From NCBI GenBank assembly GCA_010094045.1, contig ML986865.1:32858-44628 (forward strand): a stretch of 11,771 bases of DNA, read 5' to 3'. The position numbers and the translations under genes were made by a program. Below the pieces are notes generated by a model. The model saw nothing but the letters and a program-made list of their open reading frames with translations. It had not been told where the DNA came from and searched no databases. This stretch comes from Lojkania enalia (Eukaryota; Ascomycota; Dothideomycetes; Pleosporales). Below, one piece after another: positions 1 to 8,488 of this stretch (positions within the stretch are counted from its first letter, which is position 1; each line of letters begins with the position of its first letter).

Positions 1-58
1 TCTAATACTATATAAATTTTATTTATACTACTTCCCTATATATATAAACTTAATTAAC

Positions 59-98
59 TAGAGTAGTATATTATACTATATTATAAACTATAGTAGTA
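59..98 (+). repeat. Left terminal inverted repeat of the hAT element
   Basis: The reverse complement of 3231-3270 matches this stretch at 37 of 40 positions. Two of the three mismatches are C/T or G/A pairs, as RIP would leave, and one is C/G. The match stops at both sides. The surroundings are low in complexity, so some chance similarity is expected, but a 40-bp match at the right place on both sides of a transposase is hard to explain otherwise. Confidence 0.72.
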
Positions 99-145
99 TA
101 TTGTAAAATAGACTAGGATAGTTATTAGATTCTAGGTAATATACT

Positions 146-240
146 ATAGTATCTTATAGTATATTATAGTACGTTAAATAATAGTAATTAACTGTACTTT
201 ATAGTATATAATAGTAATTTACTATACTTTATAATATTTT
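146..240. repeat. Subterminal tandem repeats of the hAT element
   Basis: Positions 146-175 hold three copies of a 10-bp unit starting ATAGTA. Positions 181-240 hold two copies of a 30-bp unit that differ at six positions, two of them G/A changes of the RIP type. A 19-bp piece at 255-273 also occurs unchanged at 3242-3260, inside the right terminal repeat. Clustered short repeats near the ends are typical of hAT elements, where they bind transposase. That role is inferred here. Confidence 0.55.
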
Positions 241-274
241 CTAAACTACAGCGTTCTATAATATACTATAGTAG

Positions 275-296
275 ACTCCTATATACTACTAGGAGT
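275..296. repeat. Small inverted repeat in the subterminal region
   Basis: The 6-bp arms ACTCCT (275-280) and AGGAGT (291-296) flank a 10-base spacer. It lies between the hAT left end and the transposase. The stretch from 300 to 400 is plain AT-rich sequence in which I see nothing else. Confidence 0.35.
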
Positions 297-400
297 ATAG
301 TATTAGTATACTATTTAATAATAAAACCTATTATCTCTAAAAATAAATACTTAATATAATAGTATAATATACTACTATTTTACTAGGGTTTTATATATAT

Positions 401-430
<30 letters not shown>
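401..430 (+). repeat. (TAG)10 trinucleotide microsatellite
   Basis: Ten uninterrupted TAG units lie within the AT-rich non-coding part of the hAT element. The purity suggests recent slippage, or an ancestral CAG or TGG repeat converted by RIP, since CAG becomes TAG by a single CpA to TpA change. The rest of the 431-600 stretch has no recognisable feature. Confidence 0.95.
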
Positions 431-431
<1 letters not shown>

Positions 432-599
432 CTACAAATATAATTTATAGCTAGATACTCTCGATCTTTAATCCTAACTCCTTATATACCCGTAATATTA
501 TAATATTCCTACTATTCTTTATTATAGCGTTTTATTATAGTTATATTAATACCAATATAAATCTAGTATTTTACAATCGATGCTCTATTAATTTTCTAT

Positions 600-3140
600 T
601 AAGGTTTCTAAGAAACCTATCAGCTAATTATATATCCGCGGATAGGGGATAAAGAAGATAAATAGAGGGTAATAGAGCTTATTAATATATAGATAGCGTG
701 GTAGGAATTAATATTATAGGCTTAGGATCCTTTAAATATACTTAATAAACTAAGATAAAATTTAGCTACTTATTATAGTAAGATTTAAAAACAATTTAGA
801 GAAGCTGTACAATTTTTAGATAGTTACCTATTTATATTCTATTACTACTATAGCCTTTAATTTATATATTTAAATAAGAATTATAATAGTATAAAGTTTC
901 TAACAAATTACTTTAGATTTTAAGCCTGTCTAAGAACTCTAGCTCCTAAGTATAATAGGTTCTATATACCTATAGTTAAGCCTCCTAATAATAAAAATCT
1001 AATTATACTACTATATTCTACTAATACCTTTAAGTATAAACTAGTCTATATTATTATTAATAATAACTAGTCTTTCTAAATAGTAGATTACCCGTCCTTT
1101 TAATAATTTATTTAGTTCTTCTAACTAGGTACTATATTAATTAGCCGATTTAGTTTTATAGGGCTATTTAAGTATAAGATTATAATAGTTTAGTCTTCTC
1201 TTTTATATAATCTTAACTAAAGTATAAAGATATTAATTACGTTTAATACCTAGTTTATAAAAAACTACTTTAGTTTCCTTATAGTAAAAGGGTACTATAT
1301 TAATTAGGACTAGAAGTTCTATAAGAAACTACTTAATTTCATTCCTATTTAAGAAAGCTATACTAGTACTTCTATAGTAATAGAAGTACTATATATTCTA
1401 TTAAATATAAATATATAATAATAATTGCTAGCAGTTACCTATAATAATACTACTAATAATAGTATATTTATATATATAATATAAGAGAAAATATATAAAA
1501 ATAGTATTAAATATAACTATAAAAAGAATATAATTCTATACTTTACTTATATTATTAATCTTATTATTTAGGAAATTATTTACTATTTTAAGCTTATACC
1601 CCCTAAAGAGATAGAAGACGGAGGAACTTTATAGTAATATAATATAAGTTTCTATCTTAAATTTTCTTTATAAGATATAGCTTTTTATTACAGTTAGTTA
1701 TCATAGTTATTATATACTAATTTCTAGTTAGATTTAAGCTATTTATAAAGTAATTAATTAATTACTATAGTACTATAAGTATTTTATTATTTTATAGGGC
1801 TCCCTACTACCTAAGTACCAGCTATCTATAATAAGAAATATCTTAACTTAATAGAATTTGATATTTAATATATATAACCGAGTAGTAGGCCTTAAATAAT
1901 ATATTAACAACTAGCTTTAATATGAAATTAACTTAAAGATCCCTACTTAGAGATCTAGTAATAATAAAGACGCTGAAGTAGATTTCTATAATCTTTAGCA
2001 ACTTTAACTATCTACTACTAAATAGTACTATTTAATACTAATTATAGACCTACTCGGCAATTTTAAAAGGGTAACCGAAGTATTTAGTAAGAATATAAAG
2101 CCTTAGATCTAGTATATTTAGCAAATATATAATAGGCTCTTCGATTTTCTAGATAATATAAATAGGGATCTAGCTAAAAATATAGAGAGTAACTTAGATT
2201 AGCTAATAGTAGTAAGAGTTATAGTAGAGAAGGGTTAATATAAATTAAGTAAATACTATTTAAAAATAGATATAAAGTATAGTTACTTATTTAATTATAT
2301 AATAATTTTAGATCTATCTTAGAAGCTTATAATATATAAGGTACTTTTATTACAGCTATTTATTATATTAGCTTCTAATTATAACTATAGAATAAGACTT
2401 AGGATCTTTAGTATAGGGAAACCTATCGCTAATAATTCCTTAAATATTTTAATCGCTATAATAAGAATATACTAGGTTATACTTTATCTATAATACCCCA
2501 ACCTCGATAGATATAAAGTAATAAGTAGTTTCGTAAACTATCTCTATAACGTTTATCCTTAAGTAGCTCCTTAAGTTTCTTAAGCCAGGATTTAAGTAAC
2601 GTAGGAGAGGGAGAGAGAGAGGAAGAGGGAGAGTTAGAAGAAGAAGAGAAAGGACTAACTTATCGAGAAGGAGAAAGTTATCTAAATATACCTCCTATTT
2701 AAGGTTGTAACTTTAATATATTAAGCTAGTAGAAAGTAAATAAATATTAGTATCCGCAGCTTATTTAAGTTATAAGAAATATTCTTCTAATATAGATTAT
2801 AGGAGTTAATATTAAACAGGTTTTTAATACTACTAGAGATATAATTAGAGATAGAAGATATTACCTTACTATATAGAGAATCTAGAATATTATATTTCTA
2901 AAATATATAATAAAAAAAGAGGACTATTATACTAAAGAAGTATACTAGGCTATAGAGGTCTAAAATACTAGTAAGCTAAGCCCTCTTTATAGTACTAATA
3001 AGGTTATAGATCTTTTTAAACTTCCAGCCTAGATATATAATAAAAAACTAGAGATTAACTAGGAGATTAACTAGGAGAATATTAATTCTAGTACTACTAT
3101 TAATAAGAAGCTACCGTAAAAGTATATTTATTAAGATATT
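600..3140 (+). pseudogene. hAT transposase pseudogene
   Basis: About 2.5 kb, matching the 800-900 residues usual for fungal hAT transposases. Start and stop are approximate; ATA at 642, probably a former ATG, is one possible start. The N-terminal and core part (about 600-1650) reads in the phase of positions divisible by 3. The first catalytic Asp sits at 1245-1247, now AAT (Asn), followed by TAG where the conserved Trp stood. The C..H..NL block is at 1539-1562, with Cys and His both turned to Tyr. The middle (about 1857-2520) reads one phase later. The C-terminal dimerisation domain (about 2700-2930) is back in the first phase, with the conserved Trp-Trp pair as TAG TAG at 2727-2732, then the ARDI, VERVFN-like and DRR-like blocks. 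A Glu-rich linker precedes it. The many TAA/TAG codons fit lost Gln and Trp. The enzyme once cut and joined the element's ends; it is dead now. Confidence 0.85.
2603..2652 (+). repeat. Purine-rich GA tract in the transposase
   Basis: Positions 2603-2633 are A and G only, and the tract continues after two T bases to 2652. In the transposase phase it codes an acidic Glu/Gly-rich linker just before the C-terminal dimerisation domain. Acidic linkers at this place are seen in other hAT proteins. The tract has few CpA or TpG targets, which explains why it survived RIP with its composition intact. Confidence 0.6.
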
Positions 3141-3230
3141 TATAAACCTTTATAGTTTATATAATAAATTACTATTATAAATATATTGTTGTATTAGATT
3201 AAGCTATATAAGATTAATAGTTAAGGAGCG

Positions 3231-3270
3231 TACTACTATAGTCTATAATATACTATAGTATACTACTCTA
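3231..3270 (-). repeat. Right terminal inverted repeat of the hAT element
   Basis: Inverted partner of 59-98, with 37 of 40 positions matching. It ends CTCTA on the + strand, the complement of TAGAG. It lies about 90 bp after the last recognisable transposase sequence. Confidence 0.72.
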
Positions 3271-4230
3271 AAATCTAATAAAGTAAGATTAGCTTAATTT
3301 ATAATAAATAGTTATAATAAAGTCCTAGAATATTATACTATATATACTTTTACTAAGCTACTTTCTAAAGTATACTAATTAGTTAAACTCTAAAGAAATC
3401 TAGTTTATATAACTCTACCTTAACCTATATCCTATTATTAAGTAGCTACTTATTACTAACCTATATACTACTAGTATATATAATAACTATTATTATAGTT
3501 ATATACACGCTGGGGCCTTATTTATATTAAATTAATTAGAGGTAGTAGCTTTAGTAAAGAGAGAGTATTAGGTTCGCCGGTTCTTCTAATATAACAAGTA
3601 TATTTAGAAGTCTAATAGAGTAATAAGATAAATCTACGAGAATAACTATATAGAATCTAATCTACTAAGAAAATCTTCTATCTTATATAGTTAGGTCTAA
3701 GACTACTAAGTCTAGTCTATTAGGTCTATTAAGTCTATTAGATCTAACCTACTATACCTAATACTTCTACTATTATTATATATATAGGTTATACTATACT
3801 TTATTATCTAACTAATTATCTCCCTAGTTCCTATAGTCCTACTACTTACTATCTAATAACTAGTCCTTAATATACTTCTACCTATTATTACTTTATTAGT
3901 CTTTATCCGAGTTAACCTGTTTAGTAGCTAATATTAGATTAAGCCCTAATTATAAAGATAGTACCTCTTAGTATTCTATATTTATAATATCTACTCCCCC
4001 CTCTATAAGTTTATCTTAAAGTTCTTTAATCTATTACCTTATCTATTCTATCTAGGTGTAGTATTTTACTATTTCTAGTAGCTTATTTTAGCTTCTAACG
4101 TATTCTACGTAGATGTACTATAGTACTATATCTATATTTTTCCGTTCCGGGGTTAGTACTTTATATATTCCGGTAGGTCCTACTTAACTTATAAGTATAG
4201 CTCTATTCTTCTTTCTTTTTCTTTTCTACT
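3271..4230. other. AT-rich stretch with no recognised gene; possible 3' LTR
   Basis: This 960-bp stretch lies between the right end of the hAT element and the 3' part of the minus-strand retrotransposon. I cannot match a protein to it. By position it should contain the 3' long terminal repeat of that element, but no second copy is visible in the window, so an LTR cannot be shown. A small GC-richer island at about 3506-3520 keeps one CpA and one TpG. The minus-strand reading from about 4170 to 3530 looks rich in Gln, Lys, Asn and Leu once RIP is allowed for. That is weak, because any frame can be opened by the same reasoning. Confidence 0.4.
3715..3741 (+). repeat. 9-bp tandem repeat, three copies
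   Basis: Three adjacent copies of GTCTATTAG, the middle one ending in A instead of G. Related GTCTA units continue to the left as far as about 3695. No function is visible. Confidence 0.8.
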
Positions 4231-4830
4231 ATACTAAAGGTTTAACACGAAAATACTTCTATCTATAACTATTATATCGGTTATTTAATTCTTTCCCTAG
4301 GCGTTATAATAGATCCGTCTTACTATTATTTAAACTGTTAGTCTACGAACTATAATTATTATAGTAATACTACTCTTTCTTCTATATATAGAGAATATCT
4401 TTCTTAGGATTTATTCTACGATCTTTCTTTAACTAAAAGTATCCTTCGCTATTTCCTAGCGAATATATTAAAGGCCTATAAGGAGTCTACCTCTACCTAT
4501 TAAGATTTTATAGCTACTAAGAAAGAGGAGATTTATTATCTTAAAAAATCTGCACGTTACTATTAGACGGCTCTTTCTTATCTAGAATATACTAAGAAGT
4601 ATATCTACTTTTTAGAAGAGTATAGTTTAGATCTTAAAAAATAAGAGGTAAAGTCGATAGAAGAGTAAGAGAAGTTAGAGGAAGAGGAGAGAAGATCTGC
4701 CGGGTCTAAGACGCTTTCTACTACTGTTCTAAGTTCTATATAAGAGGCTCCTTCTATATTACTACTACTATTATTTTCTAACTAGACTTTACTTAATAAT
4801 CTATTATTCTAACCTTCTAGTAAAACTCTT
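4231..4830 (+). pseudogene. Possible coiled-coil protein ORF antisense to the gypsy element
   Basis: A + strand frame (phase of 4231) reads as a Lys/Glu/Leu-rich protein, best at 4381-4740. It shows a helical stretch followed by an acidic run (about 4651-4701) and a Ser/Thr-rich tail. In-frame TAA/TAG codons are fewer here than in the other two + frames over 4561-4740 and all could be former Gln or Trp codons. ATA at 4231, probably a former ATG, is a possible start. It reminds me of small leucine- and charge-rich hypothetical proteins found with fungal transposons, but I cannot name the family. It lies in the opposite direction to pol, just beyond the chromodomain end. It could be an extra antisense gene of this element, an insert, or chance. 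Confidence 0.4.
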
Positions 4831-4990
4831 TTAGCTTTATAGTATAGTTGGTTAGGTTTTATACTAGTTCCTATAAGCTTTCCTCCTATAGGTATCTTTC
4901 CTACTTTACTAGATACTTCTACTAACGTCTAAACCGCTTTTTTACTAGTATATACTCTATTTTATATTCCTATTCTAGTTCTATATTAAT
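4811..4990 (-). other. Chromodomain at the C-terminus of the minus-strand pol
   Basis: Read from 4990 down, the frame shows the pattern of a chromodomain: an E-V-E-like first strand, then KYLVKW, W-E/K-x-Y, EES-x-W-E and a final helix ending near KEFY. Three of the Trp codons are now TAG. Chromodomains of chromovirus integrases bind methylated histone H3 and guide insertion into heterochromatin. That fits the position in a repeat block, though targeting of this copy is inferred. Confidence 0.75.
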
Positions 4991-5039
4991 AGTTTCTTAT
5001 AGTAGTATATTATCTAGCGCTAGTTCTAACTTTAACTTA

Positions 5040-6120
5040 TAAAATACTAGGTATATTTTTATATTACTTAGTAGCCTTAGTTTAAAATTTATAGGTCCGA
5101 CTTATTCTTTAATTAGAAATAGTCCTATTCTCTTATAATTTAACTTTTTTATAGGTCTCTTAGTCTTTAAGTTTTTTGTTAATAGGAAAACTTTAACCCC
5201 CCTTTTAAAAGTTAGTTCCTTAATCCTTAACTTGTTAGTCTATTCTACTATTCTAAAGTTTCTTAATTAAATCTTTTCCTTAAGTTAATTATAGACTTCC
5301 TTTATTTCTTTAGCTTTCTAGTCTACTAATAGAACTGGAAATCTCTTCTTATTCTATTCCTAATATATAACAGCTTTCCGTCTATAGTTAGCTTTAAAGG
5401 GTATAATCCTTATAGTACTCTAGGTTATTCTATTATAGGCTATCTATATTATAGGTAATAGTTCGATCTAATTATCTTATTATTTATTAATATATATTCT
5501 TAAATACGTTTCTAGGTTCTAATTAACTTATTCTATCTAGCTATCTATCTATAGGTGGAAACTGGTAGACATCTATTATTAGATTCCTATCTTCTCTATC
5601 TATCTTTACTAGTATTTAGATGTAAACAACTTATCTCTATCTAAAGTAATATACTTTAGAACTCTATACTCCGTAAATACTATACGTATTAACTTATACG
5701 CTAGTTTAAGTACTATTATTATTTCTAATACTAGTCTAAAGTATATATATTTTATTAGCTAATCTACTATATTTATAATCGTATTATATCTTCTTCTTAA
5801 CTCTAGCTCTATTAATTCTAGTAGCTTAGTTACAAAATTAATTATAATCTATTCCTATAGTTTTTTAGGTACTTTTAATAGCTATAAGAATTTATAAGGC
5901 TTATATCTTATAGCCTTATTCTTTCCGCATTCTACATACTTATAGAGTATATTTTATACTTCCTTTCTTATATTAGTAAGGGTAAAACTCTTCCTTAGCC
6001 TTCGCTCTATTTCTACTACTCCTAGGTATCTCTATTCTAGCAATTTATATAATTCTTTTATTATCTACTATTATATATACGGGTATATATATAGTTGTTT
6101 CTAAGTTATATTTTTAATTA
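5040..6120 (-). other. Integrase domain of the minus-strand pol
   Basis: The zinc-binding HHCC region ends near 5927; its last Cys is intact (TGC at 5929-5927) and the Cys three residues before is now TAT. The catalytic core has its first Asp at 5839-5837 changed to AAT (Asn), the second Asp intact at 5641-5639 inside a DRDKLFTSK-like block, and Glu at 5533-5531. The second Asp and the Glu are separated by exactly 35 residues, the D,D-35-E spacing of retroviral-type integrases. The FH..TDGQ..R-like block lies at about 5560-5525. The GPY/F module follows at about 5190-5100 as KRIGLF and VGPINFKL, leading into the chromodomain. Confidence 0.85.
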
Positions 6121-6309
6121 CTTTTACTTCTTTATTACTTATTAGATATTACTCTACTATTTATATATCCCTTAGCTTTTACTACTAAGTTTACTCTAGT
6201 ATAATTAGTTTTATAACTTAAGCAACTTATAGGTAGTTATATATAAAGGATCTATCTAATTTCTTTTTTAGAATTATATCTCTTTTATACTTCTCTTTAG
6301 TTATATAGT

Positions 6310-6700
6310 TAGCTCTATAACTTAGTACGTCTATAGCTATATATTCTAACCCTTTCTAGTGGGTTATTTTAAAGTTGTAGTCTACTAGTCGTTCTACCTA
6401 TTATATTTATCTTTCTATAAGTTTCTTTATTATTATAAAATATATAAGGTTTTTATAATCTGTTTAGACTTTAAATAGATATTTAATTTCTACTAAATAT
6501 ACTCTCTATTCTCTTAATACTTTAACTAATACCAACAGTTCCTTATTATATATATTATAGTTGAGTTCTTCCGGTTTTATTTTTCTTGAAAAGTAGGCTT
6601 ATAGCTTCTACTTTCTATCTTTATCTTACTAACTTAAGTAAGCGCCTATTACTTTATCTAAAGTATCAGTTTCTACTTAGAATTACTTTTCTAGGTCTGA
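6310..6700 (-). other. RNase H domain of the minus-strand pol
   Basis: It starts with ETD at 6673-6665, the first active-site Asp still intact, followed by the IGA-Y-LS block. Further on come the AYFSRK-like, YNIYNKELL (the Glu of the active site) and DVLS blocks, the last matching the usual ADALSR end at about 6320. RNase H removes the RNA strand during reverse transcription. Confidence 0.82.
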
Positions 6701-6839
6701 TATTCTTAGTATTAATACTAAGGTAAAGTAGGCTTTTAGTTTTTCGAAGGCTTTTTATTATACTTTCTACTACTTAAACCCTTTTTCTTTCTTAGTAATC
6801 TCTATTAAGGGTGCTACTACTCTAAAGTACCTACTTATA

Positions 6840-7660
6840 AATTTTCTGTAGAAATTCGCGAAGTTTAAAAAGGATTAGACTTATTTAACTAAGGTAGATA
6901 CTAGCTATTCTAGTATTACTTTAACCTTTTCTTATTCTATTTTAATACTGTTTCTAAATATCTAGAACCCTAAGAACTCTATTTCTATCTTATAAAACTC
7001 GCATTTTTCTAAAGCTATAAGTAATTTATATTTCTATAGTTTCGCTAGTACTTTTCTAATATATTTCTTATACTCTCTTAGCAATCTATCTATATAGACT
7101 AGAATATCGTCTAGGTACGCTGTTATAAATACGTCTAAGTATTCTCTTAACGTATTATTTATAACTGTCTAGAAGGTTACTAGTATATTTATAAGTTTAA
7201 ATAGTATTACTAGATATTTAAAGAGACCCTCTCTTATTTTAAACGCTATCTTCTATTTATAGCCCTCTTTTATCCGAATTCGATAGTACTCTTCTCTTAT
7301 ATTAAATTTTATAAACTACTTAACTCCTTATAACTAATTTATAAGTTCTATTATCTTAAGTAATAGATATCTATTTTTTTTAGTTATATTATTTAATTGT
7401 CTATAGTTTACGTATAACTTTAGTTTACTATTCTTCTTAGGTACAAATAGTATTAGTAATACTATTCTACTCTAACTTAATTATATATACCCTCTTATTA
7501 AATTCTTTTAGATATATTTTCTAAGTTCTTCTCTTTATTCTCAGTTTAAGTTGTATATTAGACTAGGTTTTAGTTTCTTTTTATCCTTAATAATAATCTT
7601 ATAGTTATATTCCTTATACTTAGATAATCCTCTATTCTCTACTTCTTTATATAGCCCTAT
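6840..7660 (-). other. Reverse transcriptase domain of the minus-strand pol
   Basis: Fingers and palm are clear: the linker with DYLSKHREYDHKI-like sequence near 7650-7590, ELRKYI, RGYI, FVPKKN (7444-7430), LYVNYRQLN, the palm block FNIREEYYRIRI with the first catalytic Asp changed to Asn (7303-7301), and YLDDIL with both catalytic Asp intact (7117-7106). The thumb block FANFYRKFI sits at about 6863-6840. TTTGAT to TTTAAT explains the lost Asp. Confidence 0.88.
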
Positions 7661-7799
7661 AAATTTACTATAATCCTCTTAAATTTCTTAAAGTATACTA
7701 TTATCCTATAGTTCCTTATATACTTTTTAAACTATAATAATACCTAGTATTTATAATAATGCGAAGAAATCGTTCTACGAAAAGCTTTATATATAACCT

Positions 7800-8220
7800 T
7801 ATCCTAAAGCTTTTCGCTTATCTTATCCTACCCCCAGCTCCACCCCTTTTCCCTTCCGTATATAGTTATATACTCCCTTATAAGTAGCTTAGTAGTTCTT
7901 CTATATCCTTTTATACAAGGCCTATAGGTGTTAATAGAATTCTTAGGTCCCTAATCTCTATATACTTCTATATACCTCTAAGTAGATTTGTGCTATATTT
8001 AGACCTATTATCTTACCTACGCTATTATATTATATAGAAGAACTTAATATTACTAGTAATAGCCTCTTTAATAATATCGTATTAATTGTTTATTTAACTA
8101 TATTTAAGTTTAAAATACACCTAATTTAGTTTAAATTATAATACTTATATACTATTATATTAAATTATCTAGTTATCTAGATAGGATCTTAAAAATCTTC
8201 TATTAACTAAAGCTTTTAGG
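7800..8220 (-). other. Unidentified upstream extension of the minus-strand pol frame
   Basis: The pol phase continues upstream of the reverse transcriptase with few TAA/TAG codons. It passes through a GC-richer patch at about 7825-7860 that keeps several CpA dinucleotides and reads as a basic, Gly-rich stretch on the minus strand. In this place a gypsy element normally has the end of the protease and a linker. I see neither the protease active site nor the usual I-L-G-x-x-W-L end. It could be a diverged linker, part of an LTR, or the junction with the neighbouring element. Confidence 0.35.
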
Positions 8221-8488
8221 TTTAGAACTTCCTATCCCCTACAATTAGGATTGCCTTTAGAAAAGCCGCGTAGAGTACACCTAAGTAGAAACTTAGAGAC
8301 TACTAATAACCTATTAGAATTAGAGGTAACCGTTAATATCTAACTATAATTTACCTCCTAATTCCTATACTAAAATTAATATACGCGTAAGTCGTAATAA
8401 GAGTAAACTTCTATTTACGCGTGTAGAATAACTATTACCTCCTATAAGGGGCCCTGCGATAGGTGGACCCCTCTCTATAAAGCCTATA
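8220..8488 (+). other. Likely leader or LTR end of the plus-strand gypsy element
   Basis: This stretch before gag is less AT-rich than its surroundings and keeps several CpA and TpG dinucleotides (for example around 8240-8280 and 8450-8470). It has an 8-bp perfect inverted repeat, ACGCGTAA (8383-8390) and TTACGCGT (8415-8422), and a shorter one, AGGGG (8447-8451) with CCCCT (8468-8472). A 5' LTR and a tRNA primer-binding site should be here or just to the left. I could not recognise a primer-binding site, and the second LTR is outside the window. Confidence 0.4.

Larger units (their letters stand above)
59..3270 (+). mobile_element. hAT-superfamily DNA transposon, RIP-inactivated
   Basis: The element is bounded by inverted repeats at 59-98 and 3231-3270 that match at 37 of 40 positions. 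Both ends start TAGAG, which fits the hAT terminal pattern (T/C)A(A/G)NG. Inside, after about 500 bp of AT-rich subterminal sequence, a degraded transposase runs at about 600-3140 on the + strand and shows hAT landmarks, including the C-terminal dimerisation domain. The length of about 3.2 kb is normal for an autonomous fungal hAT. An 8-bp target site duplication is expected, but the flanks (51-58 and 3271-3278) do not match clearly, so the exact ends are slightly uncertain. Family assignment is firm; boundaries are good but unproven. Confidence 0.8.
4811..8220 (-). mobile_element. Ty3/gypsy chromovirus, minus strand, 5' and LTR parts not seen
   Basis: The gene order reverse transcriptase, RNase H, integrase, chromodomain, read right to left, identifies a Ty3/gypsy element of the chromovirus branch. 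Only the pol part can be recognised. Gag and protease should lie to the right, but the second retrotransposon's gag starts at 8489 in the other direction, leaving too little room. The 5' end is therefore deleted or was interrupted by the second element. The element may reach left to about 3500 if the 3' LTR is there. It differs from the plus-strand element in sequence and is not a copy of it. Confidence 0.8.
4811..8220 (-). pseudogene. pol: Gypsy pol polyprotein pseudogene (RT-RNase H-integrase-chromodomain)
   Basis: All recognised blocks share one reading phase over about 2.6 kb: the fingers block FVPKKN (7444-7430), the RT first Asp (7303-7301), YLDD (7117-7106), the RNase H ETD (6673-6665), integrase residues (5929, 5839, 5641, 5533) and chromodomain (4936). 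No frameshift is needed; the damage is point mutation giving many TAA/TAG codons at former Gln and Trp sites. The same phase stays readable upstream to about 8220, but that part has no D-S/T-G-A protease site that I can find and its identity is unknown. The product would have copied element RNA into DNA and inserted it. It cannot be made now. Confidence 0.85.

Noticed and set aside
401..430. Repeat array that might be CRISPR-like
   Set aside because: It is a simple TAG microsatellite without spacers, in a fungal context.
633..644. 12-bp perfect palindrome TATCCGCGGATA and a nearby inverted repeat at 602-618
   Set aside because: They fall inside the readable N-terminal transposase frame, so coding sequence explains them; no regulatory meaning can be supported.
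51..3278. 8-bp target site duplication flanking the hAT element
   Set aside because: The bases at 51-58 and 3271-3278 agree at only four of eight positions, not explained by C-to-T or G-to-A changes.
3530..4170. Minus-strand frame rich in Gln, Lys and Leu after allowing for RIP, looking like a third ORF
   Set aside because: All frames open up if TAA and TAG are read as Gln or Trp, other frames here look similar, and I see no family motif.
3500..8480. LTR pair of the minus-strand element within the window
   Set aside because: I compared about 3500-3620 with 8200-8480 by eye and found no convincing direct repeat; a self dot-plot would decide.
8476..8481. TATAAA as a promoter for gag
   Set aside because: It is only a few bases before the gag start, too close to work as a core promoter, and TATA-like strings are everywhere in this AT-rich DNA.
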